From Candidatus Poribacteria bacterium (GTDB lineage Bacteria; Poribacteria; WGA-4E; WGA-3G), in the NCBI GenBank assembly GCA_022821495.1, contig JAJEDN010000085.1, positions 1 through 40,618 of the forward strand: a stretch of 40,618 bases of DNA. The letters run 5' to 3'. Numbering within the stretch: the first letter of the stretch is position 1; each line of letters begins with the position of its first letter. Of the stretch, positions 1 to 8,054 are shown piece by piece. A program made the translations under genes and the position numbers. Under the pieces are notes generated by a model, which was not told the DNA's origin, made no database searches, and saw only the letters and a program-made list of their open reading frames with translations.

Positions 1-975
1 CGTCCGAATAAGGCAGGGATGCTGATTAAGAAAGGCTTAGCAACGCCCTATTGGTCTAATGGTATATTTTGTATCAGACTCAACTATGATACAACGGCAT
101 ATAAGCAAGATATTGTTGTCGGTGTTGACCCCGGCAGCAAAAAGGAAGGCTTTACAGTAAAGTCTGAATCTCATACTTACTTGAATGTGCAAGCAGATGC
201 ACACGATAAAGTCGGTAAGAAAGTTGAAAAGCGTCGTGAGTTGCGTAGAAGTCGTCGTTCACGGAAGTGTCCGAATCGCAAGCAGAAGAAGCAGAATCTT
301 TCTAATCGTGATCGTATTCCTGCTGGCACCCGTGCGCGGTGGGATTGGAAACTCCGTATTCTTAGTTGGTTATCTAAACTCTATCCACTCACGCACGTCT
401 GCGTTGAAGATATTAAGGCACCGACGATACAAAGTGCCAAGAGATGGAATCAGTCGTTTAGTCCACTTGAAATCGGTAAGCAGTGGTTCTACAGAGAAAT
501 AGCCAAACGTTGGAAACTGCTCACCCTTCAAGGGTGGGAAACTCAAGAGATACGCGATAGGCTTGGGCTGAAAAAGTCGTCTAACAAACGATCAGAGACC
601 TTTGAGGCGCATTGCGTAGATTCTTGGTGTCTTGCATATCACACTCTTGGAGGTAATCGAATACCGGATAACACAGATATATTCTGTATAGCCCCTATCC
701 CTATCAAACGCAGGTGTCTGCACCGTGAACAAGAAGCGAAAGGCAGAAAACGCAATAGATATGGTGGCACGCGGTGTCTAAACACCGTCAAGAACGCACT
801 CGTGAAACATATCAGACACGGTCTGCTTCGCGTATCAGGACACCAAAATGGGAAACTAACGCTCAGTGAAATCAATAGTAGTAAACAAGTCGTCCTTCAA
901 GCAAAAGAAAACGAATATACTATCTTGAAACGACTCAACTTCAAATATAAGGACGCTACTACATCCGAAACCTAA
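1..975 (+). CDS. IsrB/IscB-like RuvC nuclease (RRXRR protein), 5' end outside window
   Basis: RNA-guided nuclease relative of the IscB/IsrB (OMEGA) group. The frame is open to the window edge; the residues before the first ATG (position 19) read RPNKAG, which looks like the end of the PLMP domain, so the gene starts upstream. Numbering from that ATG, RuvC-I is VGVDPGSKKEG (D37), an arginine-rich bridge helix lies at about 66-90, RuvC-II is CVEDIK (E130) and RuvC-III is EAHCVDSW (D201). Only about 70 residues separate RuvC-II from RuvC-III and they hold no HNH motif, which fits IsrB better than IscB. The C-terminal part (RRCLHREQEAKGRKR, YGGTR, LVKH) is typical of RRXRR proteins. The guide RNA of this group lies 5' of the gene and would be outside the window. 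No transposase is seen. Family confident; IsrB assignment fairly confident. Confidence 0.85.
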   Translation, partial: RPNKAGMLIKKGLATPYWSNGIFCIRLNYDTTAYKQDIVVGVDPGSKKEGFTVKSESHTYLNVQADAHDKVGKKVEKRRELRRSRRSRKCPNRKQKKQNLSNRDRIPAGTRARWDWKLRILSWLSKLYPLTHVCVEDIKAPTIQSAKRWNQSFSPLEIGKQWFYREIAKRWKLLTLQGWETQEIRDRLGLKKSSNKRSETFEAHCVDSWCLAYHTLGGNRIPDNTDIFCIAPIPIKRRCLHREQEAKGRKRNRYGGTRCLNTVKNALVKHIRHGLLRVSGHQNGKLTLSEINSSKQVVLQAKENEYTILKRLNFKYKDATTSET

Positions 976-1067
976 AGGATTGGGTCTTGTAGCGAAGATT
1001 AGATAACGAATAGACATGCTGCAATCTTGAGTTTCATTCAGCCTACAGCGAAAGGAGGTTTTGAACC

Positions 1068-1736
1068 ATGGACACATACACATTCTCACAACTCTCGGAA
1101 GAAACGCTCAAGACGCTCGTAACATTGGACGGAAAGTACATCGCTCCAGAAGCATGGGAAAAAATGCAAATAGCCCTCACTGCAGAAGAGGGCAGACAAC
1201 TGAAAGAACTTAAATCAAAATTGCGTCACCGTCACCTACTCGTCATGAACGAAGCTACCCTTTGGGCGCGCGCGATTTATCCGATGTTGATGCTTGCAGA
1301 GCAAGGACCTGTTCAAGCGTGGAGCAGTGTACCATTAGAAGCCACCTATCCGACGTTTAAACTGGAAGGTGAGGCAGATGGGGGCCTCGCCCCTTCTCTG
1401 GGTGGGAGAATTCAACCGCCTTATTTGATTGTGCATGAGGCGAAGCGCGGTCTGCATGCACCGGATCCGCTGTACCAACTCTGTGGTGAAATGCTCGCCG
1501 CCGCATGGCTCAATTGGGAAAGAGCTCCAAATCCGGAACAAGAAATCTTCGGATGCTACACGGTCAACGACAGCTGGGTGTTCGTGCGCGGGGTGGTCAG
1601 CGATATTGAGACCGACAAACCCACGTTCACACTTGAATTTTCACCGGATTACAACGGGATTTTGGACGCAGAACAGATCGTCCAACTTTTGAAGTTTATC
1701 GTTGCCAAGCACTTAAAGGAGCTAAATAATGGCTGA
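1068..1736 (+). CDS. Hypothetical protein with PD-(D/E)XK-like core
   Basis: A 222-residue soluble protein that I cannot place in a named family. Residues 100-137 look like a PD-(D/E)XK nuclease core: GEAD with D104, then IVHEAKRG with E124 and K126, then a helix with Q137 (PLYQLCGEMLAA). The remainder is mixed alpha/beta with no membrane segment. A strong AAAGGAGG site 9 nt before the ATG fixes the start. The stop overlaps the start of the following hydrolase gene by 8 nt, so the two are probably translated together. The nuclease-like reading rests on motif order only; similar proteins may have a non-nucleolytic role. Confidence 0.6.
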   Translation: MDTYTFSQLSEETLKTLVTLDGKYIAPEAWEKMQIALTAEEGRQLKELKSKLRHRHLLVMNEATLWARAIYPMLMLAEQGPVQAWSSVPLEATYPTFKLEGEADGGLAPSLGGRIQPPYLIVHEAKRGLHAPDPLYQLCGEMLAAAWLNWERAPNPEQEIFGCYTVNDSWVFVRGVVSDIETDKPTFTLEFSPDYNGILDAEQIVQLLKFIVAKHLKELNNG

Positions 1737-3738
1737 ACAACACCACGAACTCGCTCACGTTTTTACTGAGGCTTCACAGCGTGTTAACGACGCACGCGGC
1801 AGCACGCCACGCGACCTCAACACACCGTATACTTTTCCGGGTTATACCAAAGCGGAATGGACCGAAAAAGCCGCGGCATTGCGTCAGCAGATTCGCGTCG
1901 CTAACGGTTTAGTGCCGACCCACGAACCGACACCGATGAATGCCGAGATCTTCGGGAGAATCGAGCGGGAAGATTATAGCGTGGAAAAGGTCTATTTTGA
2001 ACCCTTTCCGGGTTTCTTCACAACTGGAAATCTTTATCGTCCACTTGGAAAATCAGGTCCGTTTCCGGGGATTGTGAGTCCGCATGGACATTGGGGGCGC
2101 GGTAGACTTGAAAATATTGAACGCGGTTCAATTCCGGGTCGCTGTATCAACTTCGCGAAACAGGGGTACGTCATCTTTGCCTACGATATGCTCGGTTACA
2201 ACGATAGCGGTAAACAGATAGATCACCGCTATGGCGGCGCGCATGAAGGTCTCTGGGGACTCAGTACGATGGGGCTGCAACTCCAGAACAGCATCCGATC
2301 CATTGATTTCTTAGAGAGCCTACCGGATGTGGATAATGAACGTATTGGGTGTACAGGTGCGTCGGGGGGTGGCACCCAAACCTTTATCTTGACAGCAGTT
2401 GATGAACGCATCAAGGTCTCGGCACCTGTCAATATGATCTCTGCGACGATGCAAGGTGGGTGTCTCTGTGAAAATGCCCCGAACCTCCGCTTAGATACCA
2501 GTAACCTCGAAATTGGAGCGTTGATGGCACCCCGTCCACTTCTACTCGTTTCAGCGACAGGCGACTGGACAGTGAAGACACCGACCGTTGAATATCCTGC
2601 TATCCGAAGTATCTATGCCCATTTTGATGCAGAAGATAAGGTGCATCAGGTTCAGGTAGACGCAGAACATAACTACAACAAAGAGAGCCGAGAGGCAGTG
2701 TATGCCTGGTTCGCTAAATGGTTTTTGGGAGCAGAAGACGCTTCAGCGTTTAAAGAGGTTGCCTTTGCGGTTGAGTTAGATGACGATCTGTTAGCCTTCG
2801 CCGCACGTGAGATGCCAGCGCATGCGTTGAAACAAGAAGAATTTCTACCGGCCTGGATAAATCGTTCTCAAGCAGCGATTGAAAAACGGAAACCGACAAA
2901 CGAAACTGAACATGAGGCATTCAACGAAGAATTGGGAAGTGGGTTGCAACATGCTTTGGGGTTAGATATACCGAAACCCGCGGATGTCACGCTTGTTGAA
3001 CCAGAGGGCGCGTTTCCAACAACCTATCAGACGAATTTATCCGCCAAACATCTTGTTATCGGCAGAAAAGGTATCGGTGATGCCATTCCTGCGATCCTAT
3101 TCAGTCCAGAACCCCAAGTAGGACACGACCCTGTCGTGCTTATCGTTCATCCAGAAGGAAAAGAAAAACTCATCGACGCAGAAACAGGCAATCCGTCTCC
3201 ACTTATCACGGACTTGCTGAGTGCTGACCGTAGGGTACTACTCATTGACGTTTTCGGAACAGGTGAGCACGGCGATTATGAGCGATCCGAAGACACGGGT
3301 TTTTTCACCACCTACAATAGAACGACTGCTGCACTCCGCGTGCAAGACATCGTGACAGCACTGCGCTGCTTTACAGGAAGAGGTGATGTTTCGGAGGTGA
3401 ACCTCATTGGGATAGGTGAAGCCGGGTTATGGAGTTTGTTAGCTGCAGGATTCACAGATGTCAAGAATGTTGTCGTAGATGCCGCAGCATTTGATAACAG
3501 TAACGATACAGCCTTTTTGGAGACCTTACCGATACCGAGTATCCGTCAAGTCGGCGATTTTCGGACTGCTGGCACGCTCATCGCGCCTCAATCGTTGATA
3601 ATCCACAACACGGGTGATGCGTTTAGGACAGCATGGATTACCGAGATTTATGGAAACATTGGTGCAAGCCAGCATCTACTTGTGGAAAAAGGTAGGTTGT
3701 CTGATGGAGAGATAATTGCGCGGGTGACGACAGCATAA
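1729..3738 (+). CDS. Two-domain alpha/beta hydrolase (acetylxylan esterase-like)
   Basis: Large cytoplasmic hydrolase of the acetylxylan/glucuronoyl esterase-like group (Abhydrolase_7 type). No signal peptide is seen. The first domain (about 85-340) has an oxyanion-type SPHGHWG segment (117-123), a nucleophile elbow GASGGG with S212, a candidate acid D279 (SATGDW) and a candidate H314 (DAEHNYN), so the triad looks complete. The second half (about 430-669) again reads as an alpha/beta-hydrolase fold, but its elbow is GIGEAG near residue 563, with Glu where Ser is expected, so this copy is probably non-catalytic. The gene starts inside the end of the preceding PD-(D/E)XK-like gene. Substrate unknown; carbohydrate esters are the family norm. 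Confidence 0.75.
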   Translation: MAEQHHELAHVFTEASQRVNDARGSTPRDLNTPYTFPGYTKAEWTEKAAALRQQIRVANGLVPTHEPTPMNAEIFGRIEREDYSVEKVYFEPFPGFFTTGNLYRPLGKSGPFPGIVSPHGHWGRGRLENIERGSIPGRCINFAKQGYVIFAYDMLGYNDSGKQIDHRYGGAHEGLWGLSTMGLQLQNSIRSIDFLESLPDVDNERIGCTGASGGGTQTFILTAVDERIKVSAPVNMISATMQGGCLCENAPNLRLDTSNLEIGALMAPRPLLLVSATGDWTVKTPTVEYPAIRSIYAHFDAEDKVHQVQVDAEHNYNKESREAVYAWFAKWFLGAEDASAFKEVAFAVELDDDLLAFAAREMPAHALKQEEFLPAWINRSQAAIEKRKPTNETEHEAFNEELGSGLQHALGLDIPKPADVTLVEPEGAFPTTYQTNLSAKHLVIGRKGIGDAIPAILFSPEPQVGHDPVVLIVHPEGKEKLIDAETGNPSPLITDLLSADRRVLLIDVFGTGEHGDYERSEDTGFFTTYNRTTAALRVQDIVTALRCFTGRGDVSEVNLIGIGEAGLWSLLAAGFTDVKNVVVDAAAFDNSNDTAFLETLPIPSIRQVGDFRTAGTLIAPQSLIIHNTGDAFRTAWITEIYGNIGASQHLLVEKGRLSDGEIIARVTTA

Positions 3739-3760
3739 TCCGCAGGACTTATGCAACATG

Positions 3761-3880
3761 TTTTTAACCCCCTAAATCCCCCTTATCAGGGGGACTTTAA
3801 GAAACAGGGCGGAAGTCCCATTTTTAACCCCCTAAATCCCCCTTATCAGGGGGACTTTAAGAAACAGTGCGGAAGTCCTA
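3761..3880 (+). repeat. Two tandem 60-bp copies of the C-rich interspersed repeat
   Basis: Positions 3761-3820 and 3821-3880 are a direct 60-bp duplication differing at only two positions. Each carries a C-tract, TAAAT, a second C-tract and the hairpin CCCCCTTATCAGGGGG (6-bp stem, 4-nt loop), then GACTTTAAGA. A GGACTTATGCA segment just before (3745) matches the lead-in of the other copies. Related copies lie at 12239-12296, 16340-16412, 28808-28882 and 38396-38463, all in the same orientation. It lies between convergent genes. Confidence 0.9.
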
Positions 3881-3883
3881 ATC

Positions 3884-3932
3884 AAGAAAAAATACGAGGG
3901 CGGATCCTATAATATAGGGTCCGCCCTCGTAT
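3884..3932 (-). terminator. Rho-independent terminator of the first amt gene
   Basis: Inverted repeat 3892-3932: 20-bp arms with one mismatch and a 1-nt loop, strongly G+C-rich. On the minus strand it is followed by TTTTTTCTTG. It sits 30 nt beyond the amt stop codon and between convergent genes, so it may also stop transcription from the hydrolase side. Confidence 0.85.
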
Positions 3933-3961
3933 CTGTAGGGTAGTTGTAACCGTGCATGTTT

Positions 3962-5371
3962 CTATGACAGGTTATAACCACGTTCGTTGTGTTGTGAGAG
4001 GTCAAGTCCCATGCGTTCGTCATCTTCTTCAACGCGTAAGCCGACTGTGGCATCCACAATTTTGAGGATGATAAACGAAAGGATTCCACTCCAAGCAAGG
4101 GTAATGATAATGCTGAGCAATTGTGCCCAGACTTGCGTGCCGATTGTCATGCCTTCAGCCAATCCATTGCCACCTAAGCCCTTGGAGACAAAAATGCCAG
4201 TCAATAAGGCACCAACAATCCCACCAATGCCGTGAACACCGAACGCATCTAAAGAATCGTCATAACCGAGCTTTGCTTTCAGACTCGTAGCGCCCCAGAA
4301 ACAGACAACGCCGGAGACGAGTCCAATAACGAGCGCGCCAATCGGTCCGACAGAACCGGAAGCCGGTGTAATAGCGACCAAACCAGCGACGGCACCTGTT
4401 ACGATACCGAGAGCACTCGGTTTCCCGTGTTTTCCCCACTCAACGAACATCCATGCGACGGCGGCGGTGGCAGTTGATACCTGTGTAACGAGCATCGCCA
4501 TACCAGCGGCACCATCCGCAGCAACAGCACTACCAGCATTGAAACCGAACCAACCTACCCAAAGCATCGACGCACCAACGACGGTTAGCGTCAAACTATG
4601 GGGTGGCATTGCCGTTGTCTGGTAACCGATCCGCTTCCCTACTAAGATGGCAGCGACCAAAGCCGCGATCCCTGCATTAATATGCACAACATTCCCACCA
4701 GCGAAATCAAGTGCGCCGATAATATCGCCAAATAGTGAACCGTCACCGGCCCATGCCATGTGGCAGAGCGGTGCGTACACAATTACAGACCATAAGACGG
4801 AGAAAATCAACATCGCCGAGAACTTCATTCTTTCAGCAAAGGCGCCTGCGATCAAGGCGGGTGTAATAATCGCAAATGTCAATTGGAAGGTAACAAAAAC
4901 GGTTTCGGGGATAGTCCCAGAAAGGGAATCTACACCAACACCGCGTAGGAACATCGTGCCAAGTCCACCGACAAAAGAATTGAGGGTGACCTTCCCTGCC
5001 TCCATACCAACGGTATTAAAAGCGAGGCTATAGCCGCAAATGATCCATAGGATCGTAATCAACCCTGTCAATGCAAAACATTGCATAAGCACAGAGAGAA
5101 CATTCTGGACACGCACGAGTCCCCCGTAGAAAAGCGCGAGTCCAGGGATCGTCATAAACAGTACAAGGGCAGTCGAAGTCAGCATCCAAGCGGTATCGCC
5201 GGAATCAGGTGCCGTTGCATCTTGCGCCAACGCCAAACTCGGCACGCCACAGATCAATAAAATAACAATTAGTGTTCCAATTCGCGTGTAAGCAGATCGC
5301 CTTTTTGGCGGAGCTTGCAAGCCAAAACTTGCTCTGAAAAGCGCGATCAGTGATGCACATCGTTGTTGCAT
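3962..5371 (-). CDS. amtB: Ammonium transporter, Amt family (copy 1)
   Basis: Inner-membrane ammonium channel of 469 residues with a cleavable-looking N-terminal signal (hydrophobic stretch ending SLALAQDA), as in many bacterial AmtB proteins, and about 11 transmembrane helices. Family landmarks are DSGDTAWML at the start of TM1, FYGGLVR, AGAFAERMKF, FAGGNVVHINAG with the first pore-histidine region, WVGWFGFNAGS, and DAFGVHGIGGIVGALLTG with the second pore histidine. The start has a GGAGG site 6 nt upstream. Transcribed toward 3892 with its own promoter and a long leader. No glnK (PII) gene adjoins, which is unusual. Rather different from the second Amt next door, so not a recent duplication. 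Confidence 0.95.
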   Translation of the reverse strand: MQQRCASLIALFRASFGLQAPPKRRSAYTRIGTLIVILLICGVPSLALAQDATAPDSGDTAWMLTSTALVLFMTIPGLALFYGGLVRVQNVLSVLMQCFALTGLITILWIICGYSLAFNTVGMEAGKVTLNSFVGGLGTMFLRGVGVDSLSGTIPETVFVTFQLTFAIITPALIAGAFAERMKFSAMLIFSVLWSVIVYAPLCHMAWAGDGSLFGDIIGALDFAGGNVVHINAGIAALVAAILVGKRIGYQTTAMPPHSLTLTVVGASMLWVGWFGFNAGSAVAADGAAGMAMLVTQVSTATAAVAWMFVEWGKHGKPSALGIVTGAVAGLVAITPASGSVGPIGALVIGLVSGVVCFWGATSLKAKLGYDDSLDAFGVHGIGGIVGALLTGIFVSKGLGGNGLAEGMTIGTQVWAQLLSIIITLAWSGILSFIILKIVDATVGLRVEEDDERMGLDLSQHNERGYNLS

Positions 5372-5572
5372 CGGAATCCTCCATAATATTTACAAGCAGC
5401 CATTGCTTGTCTTGTTGCTTCTATAAGACAGACAACTTTGTCTGCCGCCTCAATTTTACGATCGCGGGCGTTTCTAAGTTTGCCCGCGGGTTGCGTTCCA
5501 ACTCCGGTGTGCTTATGAAGCACGCCTATTCGTAAAGATCTACATTTTACGATAAAGAGATATTAATTCGCA
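5372..5572 (-). promoter_or_regulatory. Structured 5' leader of amtB (candidate cis-regulatory RNA)
   Basis: About 195 nt lie between the predicted promoter and the amtB start, with no credible ORF. Four inverted repeats occur in order: 5509-5523 (6-bp stem, 3-nt loop), 5463-5488 (7-bp G+C-rich stem, 12-nt loop), 5429-5444 (7-bp stem) and 5392-5410 (7-bp stem ACAAGCA/TGCTTGT, 5-nt loop). The last ends 10 nt before the GGAGG ribosome site at 5378-5382. I do not recognise a known riboswitch class here, and a glutamine-riboswitch signature was not found. Confidence 0.5.
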
Positions 5573-5601
5573 ATTTTAGCAGAATATCACAGTCATATCA
5601 A
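5573..5601 (-). promoter_or_regulatory. Sigma-70-like promoter of amtB
   Basis: On the minus strand: TTGATA (5596-5601), a 17-nt spacer, then TAAAAT (5573-5578). Each hexamer matches consensus at 5 of 6 positions. It reads toward amtB and defines the leader at 5372-5572. Confidence 0.65.
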
Positions 5602-5653
5602 GCGATAATTTCGACACAAAGAGAGAAAAAACATTGAAATAGAAAGACGGAAG

Positions 5654-5737
5654 CGCCCACAAGTCTCGAAGTAAACCTCAGGGATATAAGTGAACTTCCT
5701 GTGGGCGATCCGTATTAGGTTTGTAGCCCGAAGGCTA
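5654..5737 (-). terminator. Possible terminator region after the second amt gene
   Basis: Beyond the stop of the second amt gene, the minus strand holds a UUCG-type hairpin TAGCC-TTCG-GGCTA (5724-5737), then a larger inverted repeat with 8-bp arms CGCCCACA/TGTGGGCG around a long loop (5654-5707). A T-rich but interrupted stretch follows. Lack of a clean T-run makes termination uncertain. Confidence 0.4.
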
Positions 5738-5751
5738 TCTGGATAACACGT

Positions 5752-7128
5752 TTAACGGATTGAGGAAACATTAAAGTCAGGATAGGCACTTGCACCGTGT
5801 TCTTCGTAGTCAAGCCCTGCCTGTTCTTCATCTTCTGTGACCCGCAAGCCTGTAATCGCTTTGATCCCGTAGAAGAGAATAAAGCCAGTAACGAGACACC
5901 ATACGAGAACAGCGACAACACCAACGATCTGTGCCCAGAGGAGTGCGAATCCTCCACCGGCGAAAACGCCGCTTGAGCTGTCGAAAAATCCGAGAAGGAT
6001 CGTACCTAACGCGCCACACGTACCGTGTACAGAGATGGCACCGACTGGGTCATCGATCCGAAGTTTTTCAAACAACAGAACACTCAGGACGACAACAATA
6101 CCACCGAGTGCGCCGATAATCGCAGCGGATGTCGGTGTCACAGAGGCGCAGCCTGCAGTGATTGCCACTAATCCGGCGAGTGCGCCGTTGAGTGACATAC
6201 CTGCATCGGGTTTACCGAGGATGATCCATGCGGTAATCATAGCGGTGATCGCACCTGCAGCGGCGGCGAGGTTTGTTGTGATAGCAATACTGGAAATTTC
6301 CAATGCGTCTGCCCCCATCTGGCTACCGGGGTTAAATCCGAACCAACCGAGCCACAGGATAAAGACACCGAGCGCAGCGAGTGGGAGATTGTGCCCGGCA
6401 ATCGGTCTCGGTTTCCCTTCAGCATCGTATTTACCAATACGAGGTCCTAAGACAATAGCACCCGTCAACGCGAGCCATCCGCCCGTTGAATGGACGACGG
6501 TTGAACCGGCAAAATCCGACATTCCCATATCTGACAACCAGCCACCCCCCCAAATCCAGTGTCCAACAATCGGGTAGATGATACCGGTGATGAAAACGCT
6601 GTAAATCAGATAACTTTTGAACTGTGTACGCTCTGCCATGGCACCAGAGACGATCGTAGCGGCGGTAGCGGCGAACACGAGTTGGAAGAGCCATGCGGCA
6701 TAAGTCGGGACAGAACTCCATTCTAATGAACTAAATATACTCGTACTCGCTGCTGCCCCTTCCGTAAGGGTTTGAGAAGGCACAAACCAACCACTTGTCC
6801 CCATGAAGGCATTGCCGGCACCAAACATAATCGCAAAACCGATTGCCCAGTAAGCGATCGAACCCATTGAGAAGTCCATCAGGTTCTTCATGAGAATGTT
6901 GACAGCGTTCTTGGCGCGTGTGAATCCAGACTCCACCATAGCGAACCCGGCCTGCATAAAGAACACCAGAAATGCAGCGACAAGCACCCATAGCGTGTCG
7001 CCCATATACTTGGCATCCTCAACCTTTTTGAGCGTGCCTTCATCATCTATCAACCCATTTAGGGCGAAAGCGTTTAGGCTCAATAGGCAGGTGAGTACCA
7101 AAACTGTTATGATAACCTTTTGTGTCAT
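5752..7128 (-). CDS. Ammonium transporter, Amt family (copy 2)
   Basis: Second Amt-family ammonium channel, 458 residues, with an N-terminal signal (hydrophobic stretch ending NAFALNG) and about 11 membrane helices. Landmarks are MQAGFAMVESGFTRAKN, SGAMAERTQF, FAGSTVVHSTGGW with a pore-histidine region, LWLGWFGFNPGSQ and GAISVHGTCGALGTILLG with the second histidine. The FAMVESGFTRAKN segment is the form found in many Amt and Rh-like proteins that stand apart from E. coli-type AmtB. A AAAGGAGA site 8 nt upstream supports the start. It lies upstream of amtB in the same direction, about 380 nt away and with a separate leader. Together the pair suggests two affinities or regulation modes for ammonium. 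Confidence 0.93.
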   Translation of the reverse strand: MTQKVIITVLVLTCLLSLNAFALNGLIDDEGTLKKVEDAKYMGDTLWVLVAAFLVFFMQAGFAMVESGFTRAKNAVNILMKNLMDFSMGSIAYWAIGFAIMFGAGNAFMGTSGWFVPSQTLTEGAAASTSIFSSLEWSSVPTYAAWLFQLVFAATAATIVSGAMAERTQFKSYLIYSVFITGIIYPIVGHWIWGGGWLSDMGMSDFAGSTVVHSTGGWLALTGAIVLGPRIGKYDAEGKPRPIAGHNLPLAALGVFILWLGWFGFNPGSQMGADALEISSIAITTNLAAAAGAITAMITAWIILGKPDAGMSLNGALAGLVAITAGCASVTPTSAAIIGALGGIVVVLSVLLFEKLRIDDPVGAISVHGTCGALGTILLGFFDSSSGVFAGGGFALLWAQIVGVVAVLVWCLVTGFILFYGIKAITGLRVTEDEEQAGLDYEEHGASAYPDFNVSSIR

Positions 7129-7244
7129 TTGGAATTATCTCCTTTGTGTCAATTCATCAAAACTTGTCGTGTTGCGAACGGCGGAGACGGGTATATGGAT
7201 ATCGCGAGATCCGCCTGAATACATCGTTAAGGATAGCGGGTGTT

Positions 7245-7285
7245 ATCGCGAACCATAAGACATCAACGATGGCTTGGTTCGCGAT
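7245..7285. repeat. 11-bp inverted repeat between amt copy 2 and the outer-membrane protein gene
   Basis: Arms ATCGCGAACCA (7245-7255) and TGGTTCGCGAT (7275-7285) are perfect complements with a 19-nt loop. They lie 50 nt beyond the stop of the minus-strand gene at 7335 and 117 nt before the second amt start. It may act as a terminator or leader hairpin; no T-run follows. The rest of 7129-7334 shows only the ribosome site of the amt gene. Confidence 0.5.
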
Positions 7286-7334
7286 GGACGACACAACGAC
7301 GGGAGAAGCCGCGTGTGAGCTTTCTAAAGCCCGA

Positions 7335-8054
7335 CTACCATGTCCGAACGAAAGTCATTCTGCCAGTAAGTCCTGTTTCATCGTCACCCTTTTGCGTTTC
7401 AAATCCGACAAAGACACCGAGCGTATTGTTTTCGCCATAGCCAACATTTGCCCGACCGCCAACAACCATACTACTGAGGCCGCCGTCATCGCCTAAACCG
7501 ATTGTTACTTCTACTTGGGGCCCGACAGCAATAGTATCATTGAGCGACAATAAGACAAAATCCCGTGTATAGATTGAATCATCCCCATAATCGAAAGGTG
7601 AATTGAAGAACCCTTGTATCCACGATTCAAAATAGATGGAACCGGCGGTGAGATAGGTGAACAGCTGGGGCGCAATCAAGGAAGAGGGACCGTCCGCGGC
7701 AGCGTAGTCAAACCCAATACCTACCATCGGCAGGAAACTGAGGGACAGCGCATCGCTATCAACGACAGGAATACCGAGTCCGAGATCCAGCTCACCGAAT
7801 GTTCCGACGACATAAATATCGGTATCCAAGGAGAGACCCCCGAGGAAATCTGGAGAATGGCTGGCGCCGACCCAAATCTGTGTGCCCAAACTATCTGTAT
7901 CGGTTCGGAACCATCCGGAAGCCCCCGAAGCTTCTTCTTCCGCCATCTCTTCACCCGCTTCATGAGCGTCCGCGTAAACCATCGGAACACTACCCACTGC
8001 CAAAATAGAAACTATTACCAACAAACGAACTAACCAAAATGTATACGTCTTCAT
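7335..8054 (-). CDS. Small outer-membrane beta-barrel-like protein (paralog of 14775-15503)
   Basis: A 239-residue exported protein with a signal peptide ending near VYADAHEAGEE. An acidic linker (EEMAEEEASG) precedes alternating polar/apolar beta strands rich in Gly and aromatic residues. The chain ends TGLTGRMTFVRTW, so the last residue is aromatic as in outer-membrane barrels. It shares with the protein at 14775-15503 the motifs GWF, DSLGT, VGASHP/S, SLNDTIAVGPQ/ALNDTIAIGPQ, VGYGENNTLG and the C-terminal TGLTGRM. Function unknown; a channel or structural porin-like role is inference. Its position next to two Amt genes hints at, but does not prove, a role in nitrogen uptake. Confidence 0.7.
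   Translation of the reverse strand: MKTYTFWLVRLLVIVSILAVGSVPMVYADAHEAGEEMAEEEASGASGWFRTDTDSLGTQIWVGASHSPDFLGGLSLDTDIYVVGTFGELDLGLGIPVVDSDALSLSFLPMVGIGFDYAAADGPSSLIAPQLFTYLTAGSIYFESWIQGFFNSPFDYGDDSIYTRDFVLLSLNDTIAVGPQVEVTIGLGDDGGLSSMVVGGRANVGYGENNTLGVFVGFETQKGDDETGLTGRMTFVRTW

Noticed and set aside
3761..3880. CRISPR array
   Set aside because: Only two units, and the would-be spacers are as identical as the repeats; it is a tandem duplication of an interspersed repeat. No cas genes are seen.
5350..5535. 61-residue plus-strand ORF in the amtB leader
   Set aside because: No ribosome site, overlaps the amtB start in antisense, and is better explained by the hairpin-rich leader.
5372..5572. Known glutamine riboswitch in the amtB leader
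   Set aside because: The conserved sequence blocks I know for that class were not found, so only an unnamed structured leader is reported.
6035..6577. 180-residue plus-strand ORF inside the second amt gene
   Set aside because: Low-complexity composition (Ala, Pro, Ile) typical of the antisense of a membrane protein; the Amt frame is unambiguous.
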